Made by a program: the position numbers and the translations under genes
The notes under the pieces: model-generated
The model's input: the letters and a program-made list of their open reading frames with translations, nothing else
Database searches by the model: none
Told to the model about the DNA's origin: nothing
Part shown: piece by piece, positions 45,901 through 57,500 of the stretch
How the letters are laid out: every line of letters starts with the position of its first letter
Position numbering within the stretch: the stretch's first letter is position 1
From: Larus michahellis
Taxonomy: Eukaryota > Chordata > Aves > Charadriiformes > Laridae
NCBI RefSeq assembly: GCF_964199755.1
Contig: NC_133901.1
Span: 9,501,556 to 9,565,555, forward strand
Direction of reading: 5' to 3'
Length of the DNA stretch: 64,000 bases

Positions 45901-47218
45901 CTCTTTTATTTAGGGATGAAGGTCTGGCAGCCACGTACACAAACCCATTCTTTAGGGACAGTGACTTCGCAGAAGTTGTCCATCAAGTCTGTGAGTCACA
46001 CACTTGCTTTGTGAATACCTGCAGGTGCTGATGTTTCTTGCCTGTTGTTTCTGCGCCTTCAGATAAAGTAATAGTGACTGATAATGAAAGCAGTTCTTTC
46101 TATTTGTATTCAAAATAAACCAACCTAGCTTAAACCACTTATGCAGTCTTGAATTATTTTTTTTATTGAAGGAGAGGTGAGACCAAATCCTTATTTGCAA
46201 ATGAGCTGTGCTTTGGGGAACTGAAATGGATTATTTTTCTTTTTTTAAATCCATGGGAATAAATTCATTACCAACAGCTGAGGATCAGTGCAAAGCATGA
46301 AATTTCTTTTGCTGCATTTAGTAACAAAGTTCCCTCTTTCTATAATCAGGGCAATCAAAAGGTCTTCTGCTGGTGAGGCTTGCTGGGGTGAAGTTGGCTC
46401 CAGGTGGCATGGCCTGGTTACAGCAAGAGTTAAAACCCAAACAAATGATATGGTTCCAACTTCTCGGACGGGAGAACTCGTCCCTCGAGTGCCTTGTTTT
46501 AGTAAATAAGGTAAATATATTGACAAAAATTGACTTTTATCTGCAGTTTTGAGTTTGTATTTACACAATTCAGTTATCTCAGTACATTTAAGGAATGTTA
46601 TTATTTGTAATTTATCTATCTTAATATGAATTTTAAATGTTGGATTTGTAAATCGCATTTCAAGACTAGTATTTTTGCAGACTGATTCACAACAGGAGTG
46701 TATTTCTCTAGGCTATATCATGTAGTTCTGATGACCCTGATGTGTAGTCCATCATATGTTCTCTCACAAATGTCTTGCATTAGTATTATGTTTAACAGTC
46801 ATCTGAATTCCTCTTAACTTCTAACTCTTTCTGCCAGAGGTTAGTAGTAAAGTTTGTGTCTCGGAGGGAGTCCACACACACAAAAAACCCCTCAAAACTG
46901 TTTTAAAGGTGAAGTGAATATCACATTTATTTTGCTTTTTTATAGGGTCAATTTCTCAGCTTGTGCTTAAATGAAGAGATCTTGAGACAAGGGCTTGGCA
47001 GAACAGCACGTATTGAAGGACTACACCATGACTCCCGCCTGTACTGGAAACTTCACAAAAGACTGCTTCAAGCAGAGCTAAAGGCCTTGAAGAAAAATAA
47101 AGGAATATGGAGAGAAGAAAGCTACTCTGAAAGAATTAGAGATCGTATAAGTAACAGTAAATTTGTACAGACGTTGAAACAATTTGCGAACTGGTTAGGA
47201 GGCTCTATTAAAAGGTAA
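42913..47218 (+). CDS. C3orf33: C3orf33 homologue, five coding exons
   Basis: Small single-domain protein. Five exons join in phase into 729 nt, 242 codons plus stop. It has a short N-terminus ([15 protein letters not shown]), a probable membrane or signal-anchor segment in residues 30-44 ([13 protein letters not shown]), a staphylococcal-nuclease-like OB-fold region (about 55-190, with [16 protein letters not shown] and [18 protein letters not shown]), and a basic helical tail. Human C3orf33 (AC3-33) was reported to dampen ERK/AP-1 signalling. From memory, newer work names it MISO, an organiser of mitochondrial inner-membrane subdomains; I cannot verify this here. It is about 50 residues shorter than the 294-residue human form, from a shorter N-terminus and a compact C-terminal tail. 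The neighbour order SLC33A1-C3orf33 matches human. Confidence 0.95.
42999..43035 (+). repeat. (GGGGAC)5 array ending in G7
   Basis: Five GGGGAC units then seven Gs. The array starts four bases after the GT of the C3orf33 exon 1 donor. Four or more G4 runs with two-base loops are a textbook G-quadruplex pattern on the RNA-sense strand. Confidence 0.92.
43103..43162 (+). CDS. C3orf33: C3orf33 exon 2 (membrane segment)
   Basis: Residues 28-47, [20 protein letters not shown], matching human NISTGMAIAGIMLLLRSIRL. Acceptor TGCCCGCAG; donor ATG|GTGAGT. Confidence 0.95.
43358..43965 (-). mobile_element. CR1 LINE 3' fragment in C3orf33 intron 2
   Basis: About 600 bp of minus-strand CR1. The reverse strand encodes the C-terminal end of CR1 ORF2 ([59 protein letters not shown]), broken by a frame change and degraded after that. 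The far end has only weak octamer remnants (agaaccacaggatgg). Dead copy, antisense to C3orf33. Confidence 0.95.
45275..45302. repeat. (TA/CA)n microsatellite
   Basis: Short run of tatatatgtgtata then cacacacacacac in C3orf33 intron 2, about 125 bp before exon 3. Confidence 0.8.
45427..45580 (+). CDS. C3orf33: C3orf33 exon 3
   Basis: Residues 48-99(split), [20 protein letters not shown] through TSIQRK, the start of the OB-fold region. Acceptor CATCAATAG; donor T|GTGAGT. Confidence 0.96.
46350..46510 (+). CDS. C3orf33: C3orf33 exon 4
   Basis: Residues 99(split)-152, [19 protein letters not shown] through CLVLVNK. It matches human GALLVKLAGVELAETGKAWL. Acceptor ATAATCAG; donor AAG|GTAAAT. Confidence 0.96.
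46946..47218 (+). CDS. C3orf33: C3orf33 exon 5 (last)
   Basis: Residues 153-242 plus [21 protein letters not shown] through LGGSIKR. The conserved [18 protein letters not shown] helix is followed by a shorter tail than in human. Acceptor TTTTTATAG. Confidence 0.96.
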   Translation, partial: GQFLSLCLNEEILRQGLGRTARIEGLHHDSRLYWKLHKRLLQAELKALKKNKGIWREESYSERIRDRISNSKFVQTLKQFANWLGGSIKR

Positions 47219-48130
47219 AAAGGGAGACCTGCTTGGAGCAATGCCAGTTACCAATGTTATGTGCTTTATGTAAAGTAGAAGTTTATGATAAAAAACAGTG
47301 CCATATTTTTGAGGGTCCCTATCCTGAACAGAAAACCCATAGTTACTTAATGCCGTATTATAATTGAGATGGGACTGAAATTTTGTAGTAGTATGCAGGC
47401 CACAAATTAAAATGTTCTGAAGCAAAATTTTTCTACAATAATGTCCTGAATGAGTTGTCCACTTTTCCACCTGCTGCATACCTACACAGCTGTGTTAATG
47501 AACTAGTGAAAGCAGTCAACAGTCTAGTTTTTAAGAGGTACAGAGTTAGTTCACAGTATATGGCCTTAAATGCTTCTCTGTTACATGTCATTACTACGTA
47601 GCCCACATTGGTTAGAAAACTCTGTTTCAGACCTTTACAAAGCTTGTGGTATGTGTTTACACACAAGCATTTTGTTTGGGTTCTATTCTTTTATGCATAA
47701 CTTGTGTTTTAAAAATCTTTCATCCTGAATAATGGGTTGCATTGTTATCGATATAAAAGGTAATTTGTTATGGCTGATCTTAAAAAGCTGGTCATAACAA
47801 TATGACATAAGGTCATAACAACTAAAGTTTCTCAGGGAAAAAAAAATCACTTGGTATATCAAAGAATATAAATTAATATGTCAGTAATCCAAATTTTTAG
47901 AAGACAACATTCACTTGAAGAGGAAAACCCTATGCTGTTTTTTCTCATGGATTTATAAATACCTAAAATTAGATGAAAATAGAACTTGAACATGGAATTT
48001 GAAAAGGTGGACTATACCATGTTAAGAACTTAAATTCCTGTTCTTGTTTTATTTATGAAACAGGTGTTTAGTATATGAGAATGTCTTATTTATTTTGTAA
48101 ATATTCTCAGAATAAAGATTGAATTTCTTA
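47219..48130 (+). other. C3orf33: C3orf33 3' UTR
   Basis: AT-rich sequence from the stop to a canonical AATAAA at 48111-48116, followed by a GT/T-rich stretch (gttcgttgttacatgtttt). Length is about 0.9 kb. Confidence 0.65.
48111..48116 (+). terminator. C3orf33: C3orf33 poly(A) signal AATAAA
   Basis: Canonical hexamer about 890 nt past the stop with a GT-rich downstream element. Confidence 0.65.
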
Positions 48131-50580
48131 TGTTCGTTGTTACATGTTTTACATACCAAGCACCTGACCTTTGTTTAACATCCCACAGTCGCAATGTTTA
48201 TTTAAAGTGAAGTGTTTTACAGATTTTCTTTCTTTCTGTGTGATTCCTTGCCAATGAAATACTAGGGAGAAGAGTGTGGTACAAAAAAAAAATCTTAATA
48301 GCTGAGCATTGCTTGTCTGACAATTAGTTGCTATGTCATCATTTTACCTGCTGGCTTCAGGGCAAAATTGTGAATCCTAAGGTCCTAAAAGAAAAAGCAG
48401 CTTTTCCTCAAGTAAGAATAGATGTTAGTGCTTCTTTATTACTTTTGTTCCTGGGTCCTCTCAGGGGTGAGGCTGGTTTTTGCAAAGCACAGTGAGCAGC
48501 TAGCCATAGTACCTGCAGGGCAGATCTCAGTGTTGGAAACCAGTGTGGGGAATGGGGAGCAGCTCTTTGGGCAGAGGCAGACCTCGATCGGAGCTGGAAA
48601 CCTCTGCCTGTTTAAAAAAAAAAAAAAAAAAAAGTGAGGCATCTGGTTTTATGCGTTATACAGGGAAGGACTAGGCCAACCACTGCTGTGGTACTTGCGC
48701 ATAAAAGTCATACAGATGGTCAGGGATTCGGGATCAGCTGTGGCATCCTCCGAAGCGAAACTCAAAGTTGACTTTTAACCCCAAACTACAAATTCAGTCT
48801 CAGCAATCGTCCACTACCCATGAGTGATTATAACTGTTCCTACATCTGATAAGTAGAAAGAGCTTTTCCAAACTGGGCATAATTGTACAGTTATGATTTT
48901 TTTTCCTGTAATAATTAAATATAATTCTACTTGGACTTCGCACTTCTGTGTTACAAATGAGTCATAGGAGGATTTATCACAAAAATCCACTGTAAAGCTG
49001 AGAGAAAAATCTCAGGAAACCACATGCTACATTTCTAGCAAGCAGAGGTGTGGTGTGGGCGAATATGAACCGAGTTTCTTCCCTCACAGTCTTGTCTCTT
49101 AGCCCATTTTACCCTTGATGAAGTTCAGAAAAAACCCGGAGATTTTTCTAAATTACAGCAAATTGTTGTATCATCCTTTCCATTAGGTTGTGGCTTGTGA
49201 AGGATTTTTAATAGGTGTCAATACAGCTGTTTTATCACTTAGGTAGAGGAAGCCTCTCCTTAGTCTGAACTAAATTTTTGAAGTTCCCTTCCCTGTATTT
49301 GTGGTCATGAGGTAGTCTAACAAATAATTTCAGAAGGAACTATGGAGAGGGATATCTAAAATCTTTGAATTTAGGCTTCTGATCTTTTTTCACGTTTGTT
49401 GCACATGACAAGAAGTTTTGGTGACGTGCTCTTACTATAGGTTTTGGTCAGAATAGAAATCCAGGGAAGCAGCTTGGTGTAAGGGTTCAGTGCTGTAAGG
49501 GACAACGCTAGTCTCACAGAGAGTAACTGAGCGGTCCAGGATTTGAGATTGCAGTGACAAATGATTTCATGAGGGTCAGCTCCTCTAATTGTTTGTTAAT
49601 GCTGGTTTCCTTATCATCCAGGGCTTGGCTTATCTGTTTAAAAAAAAGCACCACCACCACACCCTCCCCCCTCAGAAAAGCACAACTCAGTTCAAAGCTG
49701 GGCTTTCCGTCTGGGCAAGGCTTGAGAGGTTGCAGATCTTGTCTCTGTGGGAGGCCAGTCTATTGAAAAACTGGTAACAGGAGTAGAAACAAATAGCGCT
49801 GAGGAACTGACTGGGAGGTCAGGGGGAGAAAAAGCACTTTTCTCCATTATATAAAAACACCCCACGCTGCCTCTGAGGAGCACTATCCCATTCCTTCAGC
49901 CACAGCAGCAATGCACGCAAGAGTATTTCCAAGCAGAGGATGCACTTCTTGTGTGATTTGGAACAAGAATTAAACTGTTTAGCTCTAGCGCCTTCAGCCC
50001 TTGCAACTTTGAATACGCTGTGAGCAATACAACTTAAAAAGATCATAGGGAGTGACAGGCCTCCAAATGGCCCACTAAGAAAAATAACCTTCAGCGTTGC
50101 ACAGGGTTTTTATTGCTGGTGCGGCATGTAAGGCAAATGGTCATTGTAAACATTACCAAAAGCGGTGGGCACGGTGCTGTTAGCATCCTTCCCTGACAAG
50201 CTCACGAGGAAGCCTGGCCCTGTGCACGGAGCGAGGCTTTGCTGCCGCGCAGCCATGGGCACCGGGGGATCCCCCCTGCCAGGTTCCCTGGGAGAGGGGA
50301 GATGGCAGAGTCGCATTCCTCAGGTCACCTCATCGCAACGTGCCCACTCTCTTACCAGTGCGTCGGGCCTCACACCTACTGGTTCCCTACAAAATGCTCC
50401 TCAGTTGCCCACTGGACTACCAGATATAAAAAGTTATAACTTCAAAAGCAGGGTTTTAGACTTCATCTCCTCCAGCAGAGGTGCGTTCCTTCACGCCAGG
50501 ACTTTGAGTGGCCAAAGTCAGGGAAACCAGAGCCATGCGAGTACCGGTTATCGCTTTCCTGCAGCTACGTTCCCTTAGCC
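48131..50580. other. Intergenic region right of C3orf33
   Basis: No gene is recognised. A 20-base poly(A) run (48614-48633) ends a mildly GC-richer stretch of about 190 bp, an arrangement that can mark a retroposed copy, but I see no matching target-site duplication. GC rises from about 50200 towards the next CpG island. Confidence 0.5.
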
Positions 50581-50649
50581 AATGCAGGTGAACAGCCCTG
50601 GAGGTTCATCGTAGATTTTTAAAGGTAAAAAAAACCCTAAAGTCAGTCA

Positions 50650-51560
50650 AACCCGGTGATTTCCCTCCCCCGGGGGCAGGTCCCTCACGGTCTCCCCGGG
50701 GCTGTGAGGAAAAGGGCGGGCGGTGCCGCCCCGCCCCGTCGCGCGGCAGGTGCGGCGGTTGCCGCCGTCCCGCGCGTCTCCATGGCACCCGCCGCCGGCC
50801 GGGCGAAGGTGAGCCCGAGGGGCCGCGCCTGAGGGGCCGCCCCGCGCCCGCAGCCCTCGCCAGACGGCGGCTCGCCTCAGCCCGGACCGCTGCCCCCGGC
50901 TCGGCTCGGGGAGCTCCGTGAGTCCCGCCGTGGGGAGCCTGTCCCGGGACAGTGAGGAAAAGGGCCCCTCAGCAGCCCTGAGGCGGGGCGGCCCTGAGGG
51001 GCATCGCGGCGCCCCGCCGACTCGCAGCGGACACACAATGGAGCAGGTTGAATGGGAGCGGGCGCGGGGCCGCCGCAACACCGGGGCTGGATCGCCGGCC
51101 TCGGCCGCCGCCGCCGGGGCTCCGCTGGCGGGCGGTACCGCGCTCCGCTCCGGGCACGGCGCAGCTCCGGGTTTCTCTGGCGCTCCGCGCCGGAGGGCGG
51201 GCCAAGCCGGGGCGGTGCGGGCGGCAGCGCCGTGCGTTTGAACGGGAGAGCAGGTTGAGGCGGTGGTGGAGTGGGACGGTATTGAGCTGAGTTTGGTGGT
51301 CCGTGGTGGAACGGGACGGGACGGGACGGGACGGGGCAAGGCAAGGTAAGGTAAGGTAAGGTAAGGTAAGGTGCCCCAAGCTTTCCTGGGGCGCGGGCGG
51401 GGGGTGGCCCCCGCGGGGGGTCCCTGTGGCGGGGCCGGCCCGGGGCACCCTCGGCAGCGTCGTGGGGTCCCTGAGAGAAAAGTCAGCGGTCGCGGTGCTG
51501 CCGGTACCGAGGGCTTTTCCTCGGTGTGCCTGGTGTCGGCCGGAGTCACAAGGAGCCGCT
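50650..51560 (+). promoter_or_regulatory. CpG island, promoter of an unseen gene (PLCH1 expected)
   Basis: GC- and CpG-dense block of about 0.9 kb with a CCAAT (50578-50582) just to its left and several donor-like sequences inside. At 50781 there is an ATG reading MAPAAGRAK followed by a good donor (AAG|GTGAGC at 50808). Synteny with human puts PLCH1, same strand, next after C3orf33. No PLCH1 coding sequence is seen in the window, so assignment is by position only. Confidence 0.5.
51311..51370 (+). repeat. Pentamer array ACGGG/GCAAG/GTAAG
   Basis: Five ACGGG, two GCAAG, then five GTAAG units in unbroken 5-bp register. The GTAAG part is five consecutive AAG|GTAAG splice-donor consensus sequences. 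Confidence 0.92.
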
Positions 51561-51599
51561 CCGGCAGTTGCGTTGACCGTATTTGTTCTGTCGGTTAAA

Positions 51600-54500
51600 A
51601 TAATGAATGGTGCCGGGTAAACTTTTAAGGCGTCTCTTGGGCTCTGTGCTCCCTCTCTTGCGGGTAAAACCCGCTTTCGCCGTGTGGCGCGGGAGGTTCT
51701 GCCGTGGGGTCGTGTCAGAAGTTGTAGCACCCGGGTCGGTGCCGATATAAAACTAGAGAAAACTGCGGCCGCTGGGCATGGCTTAGGTTTAGGGCAAACC
51801 ATGTGAAATGAGGCTTAAAACGTAAAATCCTGGCCCCGTCGCGAGGAGCGGAGGACATGACCCCAAGAGCGCTGCAGGGTGCGACGCTTATGGAGCACTC
51901 TTGGTCCCCATCCTGTGAGATGCTGACATAGGTGGGGGTCAAGAAGAGTCAAGCCTTTTGCTGGATTGACTCCTTCCTAAAAATACCTTGTTTGAGCATT
52001 GATAATCTACTCCAGAAACCATTTTTCAAGAGGGGAAAAAAAAAAAAGAAAATACAATGAGCTATGAGTTAGACTCAGTGCACATTTTGTTGTGATTAAG
52101 CAACTGTATAATTCTGGGAACTTCAACTCTAGCTGACTGAAAAGTGTTTTTAGAAGAAGTGTTATTAAATTACAGGGAGAAAGATATAAGCCTTATCTGA
52201 TGAACTAGTCATAGGCTCTTTGTTTAAAGTGTGCTTTAGCTTCTGAGTTATAAAGCACAATGTTTGCCTGTTTCAGTGGACTCTCGTGATTTACTTGTCC
52301 TTGGAACTTCTGGCCTGTATGTTTCAAAACTTAGAGGAACCAAAGGAAAACTTTGGGTGTCTGTTGTTCTGAAATGTGAAAGAATACCTGCACATAACAT
52401 TACTGAAAAGATAGACAGGATTCAACCCCGCAACAAGACAGCGAAGTTAATGTGGTATATGGAGAGAAAACGCAGACTTTTCGTGAGGTGAGAGACAGCA
52501 GAGTGCCTGTGTCTTTAAATCTTAGCTCCGTGGAATAAGTTTGAGAACACTACTTTCTTCTTTCTTTTTAACTTTGAAGGGTGCTTTTTCTAGGTTTAAA
52601 AATGCCAGTAGGCTGTTACTGAAAAAATGCTGTGTTTTATCAGTCGAAGATGCGTGATTTGTGAAAAATGATCTGACTGGTTGCAGACGCTTTCTGGTTT
52701 TATGCTACCTTTTGTCTATAAAAATGGAGATCAGCTGGTGGTTTTGGATCAAGTGGTGCACAACTCATTATTTTAACAATACTGGCTCTGCTTGGGAGGT
52801 TGCCTAGGGAATTGATTTAATGCTTCTGTCCTTTCACCCTTTGAGGCGGGTGTCCCACGATGACTTTGATCAAAATCACCAGTATTTGTAAAGGAGAATA
52901 AAATTTTCACTTCATAAAAGCAAAGGAGAGGCCACTCGCTATTAACAGATATCCCAGTTTTGCGTGAGTTGATCTGTAACTTAAAACACTGTCAAATGCC
53001 TGTGGCAGTAAAACAGTTTTATGATGAGCAGCAGAACGCAGAATGAAAATTAGTCCTCTATTCAATATTTAGCTTCACCTTATTTCTGAGAAAGGCCTTA
53101 ATGCCAAAGCTGTGTGTTTCTGTTGACTCTGCAAAATAATCTTCCTATAAATAGAATGTTTTTCCTTGAATGAAATCTGAATAAGGATTTTTTTTTTTTT
53201 TTTAAGGTGTTAACCAAGATCCAATTCAATTTAAATTGATAACCTAGATGGCAAAGCCAGGGCCACAGCTGCACCGGGTGGTGTGGTGGTGGATTTTTTT
53301 TTTTTGTTTTGATTGTTTGCTTTGTTTTTGTCTTTTTTTTTTTTTTAAATAAGTTTAAAGTCTGAGTGTTAAAAAATATCACAAACACTCCAAATTATGA
53401 AATCTGAGGTCTGTTAGAGACCTCCTGTATTGTCTTCAATAGGAAGTTTTTCCTGCCTGTTTCTTCAGAGGAGGTAAGATTGCCATACATAATTGCCTTG
53501 TAGGGTCTTACAGAAACTTCTGTTGTCAGTGCTTCAGATTTACTTGAATGTGTTGAAGCAAAGGTCTTTATGAATGCAGTTGTTATGGTGTTTTCCTCTT
53601 GGCATAGTAGGATACAGAGTATGTTCTGAGCAATCATCATGGTTATTGTATTGGGAGGATGTTAAAGCCACTAACCAGCAAAGCGTGGTTCCCTTGGGCA
53701 GCGGAGCAGGGCTGAGCAACATGCCAGAGATTAATTGCTTTTAGCCACTGGGTCTGGACTGTGCTAGGGATAAATCTGTCTTTGCTTCCAAGTCCTTAAG
53801 CAGAAGGTGCTTCCAGTGGAGAACTACTGAGGTTGGCCAACATTAGTGCAGACTGACCTAATGACCAGGAGAGAGGTGTGTGTACTCTTTTTTTTTGTTT
53901 GTTTGTTTTGGGTTGCTGTTTTTTTCCTTTCTTGCTTATTTTAGGAAACTGGAATTGTTTTCTGTAATAAAGGTGGCTTTTTTGTTCTAGTCCCCATAGC
54001 CACTGAGGGCATTATCATTACTGCAGAGATCTGAGCTTGTACTCTGCTTTCCTGACTCACAAAGCCTTTTGCTGGTCATCAGGCATTACAGAAGCACTAT
54101 CTAGTTGTACCTGGGTAACTGACAGTGATGTGGAACATGTATTTGAGAGATGGAAAGGCAGGCTGGGAGATCCAGAAGGTGTGGGAACCTTAATAAGTGC
54201 CTGTCCACAGTAGTTGATATTTCCTCAAGGGCAGCAGGAGTACAGAGGAGTGGAAGGGAGAGGTGGTCAGAGCTGCTGACAGTGATTTGGAAGCAGGTGC
54301 CTGTTGCAGTGCTGAAAAAAGTCAGGGACACAATGCTGGGGATGCAACATGGGCCCCTGTGGAGGCTCAGGTTCACTATTGAACAGTGCAAAACTGCTTC
54401 AAGGGCATTTGGCCACGTGCGTTGAAGAGGTGTATCAGTTTTGGCAAGAGGTGTCCATGTGAGCCTCTTCAACTTGAAATAACTCAAGGTTGCTTGTAAG

Positions 54501-57500
54501 AAGTTTCAAGTGGAGACAAGCTGTTGAGTAGAGCAGTCCATGCTCCATTACAGGCCTGATTAATTGGAACTGACGCAAAGTTCACATACCCATGTGCACT
54601 GAGCATGACCAAGCATGTTACTGAGATGAGTATGGGATGTGTCAACTGTAACTGCATAGGTCTAAATCGGGCATTGCTGAGCCTCATATTGACGTATTTC
54701 CCATATTCTTTGCCTGGTCTTAGTTCCGGCTGCGGGTGATTGACACATTGGTTGGTAGTGTCCCCACAAGAAAAAAATGGAAGTATATTGACAATTGTCA
54801 ACTGTGTCAATTGATGACAAATGTAAAGGGTCTTGTGGTATGAAATGTCTGCTCTTTGGGGGACTGCACATCAAGTATCATACAAGATGCAGATTATCCA
54901 TGCATGTGACTGGCTGTCTTGGCACAAGTCCTTTCCAGGCATCTTATTTTATCTTCCTATTTTATCACATTATTTGAATTATTCTGTGTAGCAATAGTTG
55001 TAAGTTTGGCAATAGCTGTTTCAGCTATTGAAATGGCAGTGTTGCCCATTTCAAAGATTAGGGTCTTGTATATTAACAGTGTGTCTGAATGTGACTAGTC
55101 TGAATTATTAAATATTTACTCCTAGTGAGAGATGGATACTTTTAGGCATGGTCTGGTGTGCTGCATACCACCTGCTTTTTACACAGCATGTTTCTGATGA
55201 TCTGTTGGGGAAGAAAAGGTTCTTCTTAAAGTTGTGAAATGATCTGTGAGAGAGAAATGTTTATTTTAGTTTCTAGAAACAGAATTAATATTTTCCAAAA
55301 TAATGATAGGTAAGAACAAAGCAAGCTTACACTTCAGGTTCATTATTGTGACTTCATGTCTTTAAAGCATCATTTTTCTGTTGGGAAAATTTCTTAAAGT
55401 CTGTGACAGGTATTTTCAGAAGGTCTTAAAGATGTGTTATTAGCAGCTGTTTGGTGAATTTCTCGCTGTGTTGAATCTCCGTGAGAACATCTACTCCCTT
55501 AACTTGCCTTTTATGTTTCACACTCCAGGCAGAGATGTGTGTAGTGAAGCAGTGCTAACCAGAGCTTCAGCTAAAAGCAGTACTGGATGTGTTCTTGGGA
55601 GACCAGTGGTGTCCTTTTGCTGATACTTTCAATAGGTCACCCTAGTCAGCATCAGCACCCCTGGACTGAGTGCTGTGAATGGGAGTTTCTTTTCTTGACC
55701 ATGTGCAGAAGTGTAATTCATTGGAGTCTGTGAAAATTTATCATCTCCAGTATGGGAGGTAAAGTTGGATTGACTCCATGTGTGCCACACACACCAGCCT
55801 CTAATTTTTACCTGGAGAATTGAGGCATGAGCTAGGAATCTCTGGGAGCTCATGAACTGCCTCTGAGATTAATAAATTCCCCCAACTTTGGAACCATTCG
55901 TATTTGGGTGGATGGCTCTTGGAGCTGACAGTTCTGGGCTTGCTGTGTGTTACTCTGCCTATTTTGAAGTGAGGGGTGGTGTTTATAGAAGACAATGGAG
56001 AAAATATAAAACAATGTCAAAGAGTATAACAGAGTCTGAGGATGTGTTGTTGATGATGCACAAAAAAAATAGCACTGCCAATGTGGTGAAGTGAGTTCTC
56101 TCTCTGTAGATGATAATCTCTGGTGTAGAAAGGCTCTTGTGTTCAACATCTGGAGTTTGAAAACCTTTGTGCAGCAAAACCAGAAAATTATTTGGATTAG
56201 TGACTTGGTGTACAGAGAGATGGCAAAAGCAGCAGGAAGGTGTACAGGGTACTAGAAAGCTGTGTAAGGAAAACATTAATGTACACTAATTCATCTCTAT
56301 CAGTTCCATGTATGGTGGGATGACTTATGCTGAACACAGAGTGTGTGAGGTAGGTGTCTTCTGAAGCAGTGCCCACTGAGCAATAGAGGCAACAGCATGC
56401 TGCACTCCTGGAAATAATTATTTAAATAGGAGAAAAACAAATTCCATTTGGGCTTCTTAAGGAATGGGGAGCAAATGCTAATTCCTTTTCAGGGTCTGTT
56501 GCCATGGGGAGTCAGTTCAAATCCTTTCTAATGCCTTCCTCAGTAGCAAGTTGTGCTGACACATGCTTTTCATGACTTCCCAGAAAGAGCAGAGAAATGA
56601 CTTGAAACAAAAGCTCCATCAGAATTACCAGCCGCAGGAAGATTGAGGGTCGCTGTTTGTTAGCTGTGGACAGATGAAAGTTGTCTGTTATACAGGCTAA
56701 CACAGCTTGACTGGCCTTCTGCCTGCACTAGGTGGTCTACATGGGAGGCGGGGTGGTGGTAAATGGGTGCTGGGTAACTTGTTGGCCAGACACCATGTAC
56801 TGTGCCATGCAGTTAAACTTACCTGCTTCCGTCCTGGAAAGTGAAAGGGTGGCTTATGGATCAAATTATGGGGTGTTAGTACTCCAGCGTGAGCCAAGCT
56901 AGATACTGTTGGAGTTAGGCTGAACTTCACAAATTGGTAATGCCACTACGAGGGAGATGTGCAGCCACTGCCACCTGCTTTTTACACCTTGGCACTGGCC
57001 AAGTGAAGCTGGGTACATTTTCTGAGTGTCCTCAGCAGACTGTTGGTACTGGGACAAGGGACTGAACAAGTGTAGGGGGCAAAGAAGAGAGCTGTGGCCT
57101 CATGCGGCAAGCCATGTCAGTGATGATAGTGCTATTTCTGGCTTGCTGATGTAGGCTGTTAGTTGCTGTAAAATGAACAAAGATTTAGAAGCAGCTTTTT
57201 CAAACTCTTAAACTGACATCAGAGCCTGTCTTTGTCTGGTGAAACGATGTATGACTAAGATTAGTGTTTAATGCTCTAATGGGGGAATAGCCAAAATACC
57301 AGGTTAAAAAAAAATAATCTGCATTTTCAGGAAGCTTCATCTGTCTAAGGAGCATACAAGTGCAACATCTGTATCCCAAGTCCAAACTCTCTGTTCCTGA
57401 CAGTGCATATCCAGTGCACTGACCTTTTCCCTTTGAATAGACAACTCTGACCTTTAAGAGTTTCCAATTGCTTCCAGGGAAATCCACAGGAAACTTTTCT

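Noticed and set aside
50647-51802. 300- and 277-codon minus-strand frames
   Set aside because: Long because GC-rich DNA has few stops. The products are low-complexity Pro/Arg/Ala with tandem-repeat peptides (LPYLTLPYL) from the pentamer array.
50781-52487. MAPAAGRAK exon joined to the 52277 segment as one protein
   Set aside because: Phases do not fit: the first ends in phase 0, and in that frame the second hits a stop after about 31 codons.
52277-52487. Assignment of this segment to the PLCH1 PH-domain exon
   Set aside because: Only the KL(K)RGTKG heptad is shared. PLCH1 is too conserved between birds and mammals for the rest to fail to align.
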